Below are positions 37,041 to 43,118 of a DNA stretch of 47,648 nt, one piece after another; positions within the stretch are counted from its first letter, which is position 1, and every line of letters begins with the position of its first letter. A program made the position numbers and the translations under genes. This DNA is from a virus. The stretch is taken from positions 1 to 47,648 of IMG/VR virus record IMGVR_UViG_3300036851_000166; one strand, given 5' to 3'. The notes beneath the pieces were generated by a model that saw only the letters and a program-made list of their open reading frames with translations, was not told the origin of the DNA and made no database searches.

Positions 37041-37352
37041 CTACTTCACCAATCTCAAGGGCTGCTTGGGGCGTGGCGCAGTTTGCCCCATGCCGCGAAG
37101 CCAGCGCCGATCAACCCACATCGCCACAAGTGAGCCTGTTCCAGCCCCGAGCCCCATGAAGAAAACCTGAGTCCAGTCCTGCGTTGCAAAAGCATGGACG
37201 CCGATCCCCCACGTCGCGCACTCTACGAACTGCATCACCATGGAGACGGCTGGGATGAGCTTGGTGCGCCCTTCCTCCACGTTGCGTTGCTGCGTGACCG
37301 CTAGGGCAATCTTGGTAAAGACGACAGCAAAGGCGGCTAGGTTGCCGATCAC
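37041..37352 (-). CDS. Small membrane protein
   Basis: 103 residues with hydrophobic stretches NLAAFAVVFTKIALAVT, VSMVMQFVECATWGIGVHAF and FFMGLGAGTGSLVAMWV. The C-terminus is basic. The start overlaps the exonuclease-like gene by ATGA. It is the last gene of the leftward late strand. No function known. Confidence 0.6.
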   Translation of the reverse strand: MIGNLAAFAVVFTKIALAVTQQRNVEEGRTKLIPAVSMVMQFVECATWGIGVHAFATQDWTQVFFMGLGAGTGSLVAMWVDRRWLRGMGQTAPRPKQPLRLVK

Positions 37353-38095
37353 GCCGCCACCAGTTCAGGTTTTGGCTCGTATGGCAACAGATTCCGTCCG
37401 CGTGACCATGCACCGCAGGATTTGCAGTAATGCCGCGCGTAGGTGTGGACAGCCGCCCGGTAAACCCCACGTCGTTGCAGCTTGTCTGACCCGCACCGGG
37501 GACACACCGCGCCCTCGCCCTCATGGAACTGCCCATGATTCGGATGATTCGGCAGCCACGGCAAAAGACGCTCATACAGCCGCTCGGTGAGCCTCACGTC
37601 ATGGCGGTTATATCGTTCCATGATTCGCCAGGATGCCTCGTCGCCGGCCATACACCCGCGCCACAGGTCCATGCCCTTGTGTTCGACCTTGGCCCCCTCG
37701 CCCAATGCCTGCGCCAGATAGTCGAGCTTGTTGCTGGCGAACTTGAAGAGCTGCCTGCAGGCCCACAGGAGGTCTACGTGTTTGAACGGGGCCGGCGGCG
37801 GGAGATCGTGCAGGAGGAATTCTTTGTTGAGGGTGGGCACGTCGAAGTTGCGCCCGTTGAAGTGCACTACCGCGTCGCACTCGTCCAGCAGCTTGTGAAC
37901 GCTGCGGACCATTTGTTTTTGCCCGTGGCGGTGTGACGAGCCGAAAAGGACTTCTGAGCGCCCCCTCCATTTGGCCGCCCAGCACAGCGTATATCCGGGC
38001 TCCACGATCTGATTGATGCCGATGTTTACGTCGTGCAGGCCCCATGCGTAAACCTTATGGGGCGCCGTCTCTATGTCCAAAATCAGAATCTTCGT
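37349..38095 (-). CDS. DnaQ-like 3'-5' exonuclease with zinc ribbon
   Basis: About 248 residues. ExoI: KILILDIETAP (D-x-E at residues 7 and 9). ExoII: VVHFNGRNFDVPTLN. ExoIII: ERYNRHDVRLTERLYE. The C-terminus has CPRCGSDKLQRRG and HYCKSCGAWSRG, a zinc ribbon. A TTG at 38080 would start at the catalytic Asp itself and is not credible. The best start is an ACG at 38095, placed where homologues have Met-Lys-Ile, with AGGGGG 5-6 bases upstream. Probably a DNA-processing nuclease that could pair with RecT. Confidence 0.75.
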   Translation of the reverse strand, partial: TKILILDIETAPHKVYAWGLHDVNIGINQIVEPGYTLCWAAKWRGRSEVLFGSSHRHGQKQMVRSVHKLLDECDAVVHFNGRNFDVPTLNKEFLLHDLPPPAPFKHVDLLWACRQLFKFASNKLDYLAQALGEGAKVEHKGMDLWRGCMAGDEASWRIMERYNRHDVRLTERLYERLLPWLPNHPNHGQFHEGEGAVCPRCGSDKLQRRGVYRAAVHTYARHYCKSCGAWSRGRNLLPYEPKPELVAA

Positions 38096-38104
38096 TTGAG
38101 CCCC

Positions 38105-38278
38105 CTAGTGCAATTTGGCGTAATCGCCCTGCAGGATTGGGATGTGCTGGCGCTCCATGCGCTCCATGTTCTCAACGAACTCCAGCGCCTCAGCCCGCAC
38201 GCGGCGACTCGTTTTCTTGCGCGCACGGTTCCGGGAACGGCCCTTCTTGCGGACCCTCGTCGAGGTCATCGTCGTCAT
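38105..38278 (-). CDS. Small, very basic protein overlapping an acidic one
   Basis: 57 residues from ATG at 38278 (or 55 from 38269... in frame): TSTRVRKKGRSRNRARKKTS, then ALEFVENMERMERQHI and a short end. About half of the first 30 residues are Arg/Lys. It is encoded over 89 bases of another gene in a different frame. Possibly nucleic-acid binding. Just downstream is the AGGGGG used by the exonuclease gene. Confidence 0.55.
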   Translation of the reverse strand: MTTMTSTRVRKKGRSRNRARKKTSRRVRAEALEFVENMERMERQHIPILQGDYAKLH

Positions 38279-38342
38279 CCTCCGGCGGGCAATCGCAGAT
38301 TCGCTTCGCGCATTCGGGACAAATGAGACGCTGCGGCGTCAT
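38190..38342 (-). CDS. Small acidic protein with zinc knuckle
   Basis: 50 residues from an ATG at 38342 that overlaps the upstream stop (ATGA). LICPECAKRICDCPPED has three or four closely spaced Cys, then a run of Asp/Glu. Much of its second half is read in the DNA that encodes the basic protein. Confidence 0.5.
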   Translation of the reverse strand: MTPQRLICPECAKRICDCPPEDDDDDLDEGPQEGPFPEPCAQENESPRAG

Positions 38343-38440
38343 GTGCCGAGCTGGTAGAGCAGCCACATGCCCACCCAGAACGGGTAGGTGGCGACCAGAA
38401 ACACAGCGATCAGCAGGGCGGTGACGAGTTTCCGCCTCAC
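38339..38440 (-). CDS. Tiny membrane protein
   Basis: 33 residues from GTG (GTGA overlap with the preceding gene): RRKLVTALLIAVFLVATYPF, then WVGMWLLYQLG. One membrane segment. Ends in ATGA overlap. Lies in the lysis region but is shorter than typical holins. Confidence 0.5.
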   Translation of the reverse strand: MRRKLVTALLIAVFLVATYPFWVGMWLLYQLGT

Positions 38441-38625
38441 ACAAACGCCAGCTTTGCCAGAAAGGCGATGATTGCCCCGCCGCCTATCCAGATCGTCCAC
38501 TCAAGGCGGAAGATGCGCTTTTTGATCCACTCCGTATTGACCTTGATGGCGTCGTGCTTCTCGGAGCATTCGGTGACGTGGGCGTTGAGGGCCTGGGCGA
38601 CTTCGGAAACGGTTGGGCGCGTCAC
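38437..38625 (-). CDS. Membrane-anchored small protein (XhlA-like layout)
   Basis: 62 residues. An N-terminal amphipathic/coiled part VSEVAQALNAHVTECSEKHD, then IKKRIFRLEWTIWIGGGAII and a hydrophobic end AFLAKLAFV. This layout resembles XhlA-type haemolysin/holin-associated proteins in lysis cassettes. ATGA overlap with the lipoprotein gene. Confidence 0.55.
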   Translation of the reverse strand: MTRPTVSEVAQALNAHVTECSEKHDAIKVNTEWIKKRIFRLEWTIWIGGGAIIAFLAKLAFV

Positions 38626-39056
38626 GTTGCGTCCCTCGGGTCGCCGGCCGGGATCGTCAGGTAGGCGGCGTGTCCATTTTCGTTAGCTAGGCAGAAAATC
38701 CCGCGGCGCTTTTCCAGTTCCTTGCAGAAGATGATCCGCACGCCCTTTTCGGGCTGGTTATCCTCCACGGTGATTTCGTCCCATTGACCGGTTGCCAGCA
38801 GGAGCGGGACTTTGTATTCCAGGGCGGGGGGGGTTACATCGGCATTCGCGACACTAGGCCCGAGTTGCGCCTGGTTTTGCGACACCGGCCCGGGCGTTAC
38901 GGGTGAATTACTGTCACGCAACTCCCAGGGGCAGGTGAAGCCCACCACCCCCTCGGGCCGACAGCCATTTGGGAGTTCAGGAAGGAGCGCGCAGCCTGTT
39001 ATCAGGGCGGTAACAATCGTTATCAAAATGAGAGCGGTCGCGGTGTGTCGTTTCAT
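38622..39056 (-). CDS. Lipoprotein
   Basis: 144 residues from an ATG at 39056 (ATGA with the Rz1-like gene). Signal peptide MKRHTATALILITIVTALIT ends at the lipobox LITGC (Cys22). The mature part has Pro/Asn-rich sequence and then VPLLLATGQWDEITVEDNQP. A second lipoprotein next to Rz1; it could be a lysis regulator or a lysogenic surface factor. Confidence 0.6.
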   Translation of the reverse strand: MKRHTATALILITIVTALITGCALLPELPNGCRPEGVVGFTCPWELRDSNSPVTPGPVSQNQAQLGPSVANADVTPPALEYKVPLLLATGQWDEITVEDNQPEKGVRIIFCKELEKRRGIFCLANENGHAAYLTIPAGDPRDAT

Positions 39057-39301
39057 TGCAGTGCTTCCTTCGCGGCCTTCTTGTCGGCCTCGCATGACAG
39101 GAATGACTCGCGCAGGTGCAGTGCGTGGTCGGCCAAGTCCCGATAAGTCTTACCGGCCATCGTCGGTTCCTCTCTCGGCTCCAGCGCTGGGATTTCCGTC
39201 TTTGCCGACGGGAGCAAGGAGCAACCCGAGAGCGTCAGGAATGTTGCGATCAAGACAGCCGTCGTCAGGAATGGCGCGCAGTTCGCGCTCGCGTTTCTCA
39301 T
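39053..39301 (-). CDS. Outer-membrane spanin subunit (Rz1-like lipoprotein)
   Basis: 82 residues. Signal sequence FLTTAVLIATFLTLSGC with lipobox LSGC (Cys27), then SLLPSAKTEIPALEPREEPT. It starts inside the Rz-like gene in a different frame and extends beyond it, the classical Rz/Rz1 nested arrangement. The protein would sit in the outer membrane and bind Rz. Confidence 0.75.
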   Translation of the reverse strand: MRNASANCAPFLTTAVLIATFLTLSGCSLLPSAKTEIPALEPREEPTMAGKTYRDLADHALHLRESFLSCEADKKAAKEALQ

Positions 39302-39485
39302 AATCGGCCCTCAGTTGGTGCAGCTCTTTCTGCAGCGCCTTGTGCGCCGTAATGACTTGCAGCGCCGCTTGCTCGCGCGCTTTGGCGTGAGCGGCCTCCA
39401 GCTTCAGCGCCTTACCGCGTTGCCACAGGCCCCACGCTGTTACTGCTAAAAGAATTATTGCGATGTAGGGCGCGAAGCGGATCAC
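39150..39485 (-). CDS. Inner-membrane spanin subunit (Rz-like)
   Basis: 111 residues. An N-terminal membrane anchor RFAPYIAIILLAVTAWGLW, then a long coiled coil (LEAAHAKAREQAALQVITAH, KALQKELHQLRADYEKRERE). Together with the overlapping Rz1-like lipoprotein it links and fuses inner and outer membranes in the last step of lysis. Its presence implies a Gram-negative host. Confidence 0.75.
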   Translation of the reverse strand: MIRFAPYIAIILLAVTAWGLWQRGKALKLEAAHAKAREQAALQVITAHKALQKELHQLRADYEKRERELRAIPDDGCLDRNIPDALGLLLAPVGKDGNPSAGAERGTDDGR

Positions 39486-39709
39486 GTCTTGGGCTGATTC
39501 AGGCGCTTATCGGCAACGTCAGCGGCGCCGTAGATCGTCAGGATCAGCGTGGCGAGCGTCACCCACTCGCTGCCCGTGAGCATCCCAGCGGCGCAGAGCA
39601 GCGTCCCTACGCCCGCGAAGAACGCGGCGAACAGGAATTTGCGCGAGTGATATGCGGATCTGTGCCCGCGCCAGGGCGGTCTGGGGTGCGCAGTGGATAC
39701 GTCGCTCAT
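39482..39709 (-). CDS. Holin-like membrane protein
   Basis: 75 residues, with two hydrophobic segments FLFAAFFAGVGTLLCAAGML and WVTLATLILTIYGAADV and a basic N-terminus (RPPWRGHRSAYHSRK). Located between the endolysin and spanin genes with ATGA overlaps, the standard place for a holin. Confidence 0.65.
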   Translation of the reverse strand: MSDVSTAHPRPPWRGHRSAYHSRKFLFAAFFAGVGTLLCAAGMLTGSEWVTLATLILTIYGAADVADKRLNQPKT

Positions 39710-40098
39710 GCGTTGTCGCTCAGGTATTTAATGGGGTCCACATGGGAGCCGCGCACTACGCACTCGACGTGGTAGTGCTGGGTAATCCCCTCGTATGGGA
39801 GTTCCTGACAGGTGCCGAGCATTTCCCCCGGTGCGATCTGGTCGTTTACCTGCACCGTTGGGGAAACGTAGAAGTAGCGGATCGCGTCCCCGTTGGGCCG
39901 GCGGACTTCCACAAAGCGAAACTGCGGCTTGTCGGCATACGGGAAGCCAAGCTTGGAAACGATGCCGCCGAGGAAGGCCCGCACCGGATCGCCGGGCCTG
40001 GCGACGAAATCGACCCCTATATGGGTCCGATTGCCGCGCGGTGCCCCGAAATATCCCCTGCCCTGTTTGTCGGAGCCGCGAATGGCCGGAATTATCAC
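39706..40098 (-). CDS. M23-family peptidase endolysin
   Basis: 130 residues from a GTG at 40098. GYFGAPRGNRTHIGVDFVAR contains the H-x-x-x-D zinc site (His, Asp) and ITQHYHVECVV the H-x-H site of M23 (LytM-type) metallopeptidases. VNDQIAPGEMLGTCQ is the usual loop. It cuts peptidoglycan cross-bridges. No signal peptide, so release depends on the holin. Confidence 0.85.
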   Translation of the reverse strand: MIIPAIRGSDKQGRGYFGAPRGNRTHIGVDFVARPGDPVRAFLGGIVSKLGFPYADKPQFRFVEVRRPNGDAIRYFYVSPTVQVNDQIAPGEMLGTCQELPYEGITQHYHVECVVRGSHVDPIKYLSDNA

Positions 40099-40184
40099 GG
40101 AAGGTTCTGGGTGGTTCCCCGCTTGGTGATGCCCGGTAGAGGGCGCGGGCTCTTACGGCAGGGAAAGCCGAATAAGCCAATCAT
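40095..40184 (-). CDS. Tiny protein before endolysin
   Basis: 29 residues: MIGLFGFPCRKSPRPLPGIT, then KRGTTQNLP. Linked by ATGA and GTGA overlaps on both sides, which supports translation, perhaps only as a coupling leader. No homology signal. Confidence 0.35.
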   Translation of the reverse strand: MIGLFGFPCRKSPRPLPGITKRGTTQNLP

Positions 40185-40285
40185 CTTTTATCCTTCGGCC
40201 CCTCAAACCACCCCACCAGCCACAGCAGAAAGCACATCAGCAGCCACTCCCCCTGCTCCTTCAGCCAGTCGCTAAGCTTCTTCAT
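40181..40285 (-). CDS. Tiny membrane protein after the tailspike gene
   Basis: 34 residues with one hydrophobic segment WLLMCFLLWLVGWF and a basic end. Between tailspike and endolysin; could be a second holin component. Size is below typical. Confidence 0.4.
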   Translation of the reverse strand: MKKLSDWLKEQGEWLLMCFLLWLVGWFEGPKDKR

Positions 40286-40340
40286 CCGTCACCACACTGA
40301 TACTGGAAGGACAAGGACTAGCGCCTCGGCCATGTCTGGC

Positions 40341-42035
40341 TCATCGAATTAGGTGCCAATCAACAACGGCGGTACTTGTGGCATTGCTGCTGTTCAGCGT
40401 GAATCCGCCCGTGCCCTTAGCTGTGACCCAAAATGTTTCGTTTACGTTGCCGCTTATAGAAATGAAATACGAGTTGTTCACCTCGGCCGTTCCGAATGTC
40501 ACCGTAGCGGTGGCCGCAGAAGCAAATGTGACTTGGCCGCGCAGATTCTTAGACTGCGCTGCAGTGGCGGAAATACCGGCGATGCTAATAACCCCGGCAT
40601 CGCTGAAAGACGCTGGTCCAAAACCGCTGCCACCGCCGAGAAACAAGGATTTAGTAAGTGGCGTCGTGATCGAAATGCCACCCACGGTGTTGTTTATTAG
40701 CAGGTTGCCCGAGACAACCGATGTGAGCCCAGTTTCCAATTTTAGCGTGCCGTTTTCAAGGCGGTAAAACGCTCGCCCAGCCCCGCTCTCTCTGGTGGCT
40801 TCGGCGTAGCTCCCGCCGAGGTCAACAAAATCCGTGGTGCCAGCTTCCACATAAAAGGTCGAAACGTTGTGCCCGGCGGTGTCCATCCCGGCCACTACAA
40901 CTGCGTCCGCCTTTCCAAGGCCAATCGCATGATTGACGTTCGCGTTACCGGAGTAATGGCCACCGTTCACGAATATCCCGACCGAAGCGTTGACGGCTGC
41001 AGCACGACCGATCTGGATTTGCCCTTCGTTCGCTGGTGTTTGGTTGTTTTCCAAATATGGATTGATGATCGAAACGCCCTTCACCGCTTCGGTGGCCCCG
41101 ATCAGGATGCCGGGCGCATCCGTGGTGAGACCGTTCGATTCCACGACGACTCCGCTTATCGTCGCGCCGAAAGTGTTCGGCCCATCCACATTTATGCCCG
41201 CCCCGTTGCGGCTATTCGATATGCGTCCGCCCGTAATGCTTAGACCGTTCGCTTGGCTGTGAGCGTAAACGTTGGCGTTAGTGCTGTCGGTAATTTTGCA
41301 ATTGATGATGTGAGGCTTCAAAACGAAGTTGAGTTCTATTCCATAGTTGCCGGCGTTCAGAATTCTAAGGTTTCGGAAGGTCGGCATATCGTTCTGGTAA
41401 AGGCGAATGCCAGTCCCGGAAGTCCGACTGTTGCCGTCAATGAAAAAGTCCTCGAACGTCGTAAACCGCGTGTGTGCGGTGCCAGAATTGACCTCAATTA
41501 CCGGGCCGTAGTTGGACCCGTTGGTTTTTAGTTTTGTCGTAGACATGCCATCGCCCCGGATGGTCACGCCGGGTCCGGTCCATGCAAGCGTGGCACTTAC
41601 CTTGTACGTGCCTGCCGGCAGATGAACCACACCCGCAGATGCTTCATCTGAGTTGATCGCCTGTATCGTCAGGGCGTTGATAGCCGCCTGAATCGCGGTC
41701 GTGTCGTCGTTGGAACCATCCCCCTTCGCGCCAAACCACTTAACATTTATCGCCCCGCTATAAATCCTCAGCCACCTTCCCGCCCCACTCACTGCCGTAG
41801 GCTTGATGACCGTGCCGGAGTTGTCGGTGGCGGTGCTGAAGGCGTCGTAATGGAAAGGGCCGCCGCCGCCAGCGGGATTTGATGGCGACCCGTCCTGATC
41901 GTAATAATTTGATACGAAAGCCTGCTGGCCGTGCCTCATGCCGGTTAGGGACTGCAAGACGGCAATGGTGGACACAGGAATCGTGTCCAGGGCGTTGAAG
42001 TTGGTCCCTGTAGTTGATGGCGCTATTGCGAACAT
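40341..42035 (-). CDS. Tailspike with right-handed beta-helix (pectate-lyase-like)
   Basis: 564 residues. An N-terminal adaptor (to about 95) leads to NVKWFGAKGDGSNDDTTAIQ, AAINALT, the exact start motif of Pectate_lyase_3 beta-helix spikes, followed by VVHLPAGTYKVSATL, then many short strands with N-G and D-G turns to about 440, and a C-terminal beta domain (about 470-564: TFASAATATVTFGTAEVNNS). It probably binds and may degrade a surface polysaccharide, deciding host range. Confidence 0.85.
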   Translation of the reverse strand: MFAIAPSTTGTNFNALDTIPVSTIAVLQSLTGMRHGQQAFVSNYYDQDGSPSNPAGGGGPFHYDAFSTATDNSGTVIKPTAVSGAGRWLRIYSGAINVKWFGAKGDGSNDDTTAIQAAINALTIQAINSDEASAGVVHLPAGTYKVSATLAWTGPGVTIRGDGMSTTKLKTNGSNYGPVIEVNSGTAHTRFTTFEDFFIDGNSRTSGTGIRLYQNDMPTFRNLRILNAGNYGIELNFVLKPHIINCKITDSTNANVYAHSQANGLSITGGRISNSRNGAGINVDGPNTFGATISGVVVESNGLTTDAPGILIGATEAVKGVSIINPYLENNQTPANEGQIQIGRAAAVNASVGIFVNGGHYSGNANVNHAIGLGKADAVVVAGMDTAGHNVSTFYVEAGTTDFVDLGGSYAEATRESGAGRAFYRLENGTLKLETGLTSVVSGNLLINNTVGGISITTPLTKSLFLGGGSGFGPASFSDAGVISIAGISATAAQSKNLRGQVTFASAATATVTFGTAEVNNSYFISISGNVNETFWVTAKGTGGFTLNSSNATSTAVVDWHLIR

Positions 42036-42052
42036 TCATTGCCCCAAAAGAA

Positions 42053-42075
42053 AAGGCCCCGTTTTCAGGGGCCTT
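42053..42075 (-). terminator. Strong terminator before tailspike gene
   Basis: Perfect 8-bp stem AAGGCCCC/GGGGCCTT with a 7-base loop; read leftward it is followed by TTCTTTTG. It lies between the tail protein gene and the tailspike, so it could lower or separate spike expression. Confidence 0.7.
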
Positions 42076-42097
42076 GTGATTTATCTTGCGTCCGTAG

Positions 42098-43117
42098 TTA
42101 AGGCGTTACGTCCTCAACAAGTTCAAGTACGAAGCCGTAATGCTTGGCGGTGTCGATGGCGTGTGCGCTGGTGTGCTGGGCCAGAATCATCCGAACAAAG
42201 GGCTTGTAGACAATCACCGGCTCGTTATCAGATGGGGCCGTCCGGATGAACGGCTCAAACTCCAAATAGCCGGCCCCCGTGGTGTCTGTGTCGAAATCTG
42301 AGGTCAGGCGCTTAAGCTCGTACTGATTGCCGCCCCTGAAGCACACGAACTCGCCGGCCTTGAGGGCGGCATTGACGCCTAGCGTCGGCGAGCTGGCGCT
42401 AGTCGGCCCGCCGTCCACACGCAGCTTGTTGCCGATCTGCTGAGAGCCGTTCACCAGCAGGCAGCGGGCAAGGCTGACGTTCCCGAAGTAAACGTAACCC
42501 TCCGTCAGTTGGGAGCGGTTGTAGAGATTGACCCGCATGGCCGCAACGGTTGGCGTTACCGAAAGCGCAATGAGATTGGGGGCCGTCATGTTGGTGGTCG
42601 TGGCCTCGTCCACCTGGTCTGATTGACGGTCAATCGTGGCGGACACCGCCTCCCCGTTTCCGGGGAACGCGCTGGCAAGCAGAATGTGGGGCTTGCCGGC
42701 CTCCATCGTGACGTTTTGAAGCGCCGCCCCGTCTTCTGTTGGGGAGCCGGTTGAGCCGTTGGATACCTTCAGGCGGCGGGCGTTGTTTGACAGTGAGCCT
42801 GAGTAGCCGGCAGTCCACCCTGATATGGACTCGTCGGAAAGGTCGCCATTGGTTATCAGATTATTGATTGACCAGTTCCCGGCGGTTTCCGCCTGTGGAA
42901 CGGGCAAGAATATCCAGCGGTCCCCCCTGGACGCCTGATCCATGAAGGCGGCCATGAGGCGCGCATCTTGTCCAGCCAGGGTCGGATATTCGACGGTCGC
43001 GCGCCAGCGCGGGCCCGATCTGACAACGCGCTGCAGCGTATTGCCCAGCGGATTGATGGACACCCCTACGTTGTGCTCTAGGGTCCAGGTAACCGCCCGA
43101 GGCTGGAGTAGTCCCAC
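42098..43117 (-). CDS. Minor tail protein
   Basis: 339 residues. TWTLEHNVGVSINPLGNTLQ and QASRGDRWIFLPVP resemble the start of tail-tip associated proteins. The central part, LITNGDLSDESISGWTAGYS, is a carbohydrate-binding-like jelly roll, and FEPFIRTAPSDNEPVIVYKP is near the end. It follows the hub protein by one base and precedes the tailspike, so it may link spike and tail tip. Confidence 0.65.
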   Translation of the reverse strand: MGLLQPRAVTWTLEHNVGVSINPLGNTLQRVVRSGPRWRATVEYPTLAGQDARLMAAFMDQASRGDRWIFLPVPQAETAGNWSINNLITNGDLSDESISGWTAGYSGSLSNNARRLKVSNGSTGSPTEDGAALQNVTMEAGKPHILLASAFPGNGEAVSATIDRQSDQVDEATTTNMTAPNLIALSVTPTVAAMRVNLYNRSQLTEGYVYFGNVSLARCLLVNGSQQIGNKLRVDGGPTSASSPTLGVNAALKAGEFVCFRGGNQYELKRLTSDFDTDTTGAGYLEFEPFIRTAPSDNEPVIVYKPFVRMILAQHTSAHAIDTAKHYGFVLELVEDVTP

Positions 43118-43118
43118 G

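Noticed and set aside
36853-37170. Small rightward frames in the integrase-proximal region
   Set aside because: Three overlapping frames of similar low-complexity composition with no start signals; region treated as non-coding.
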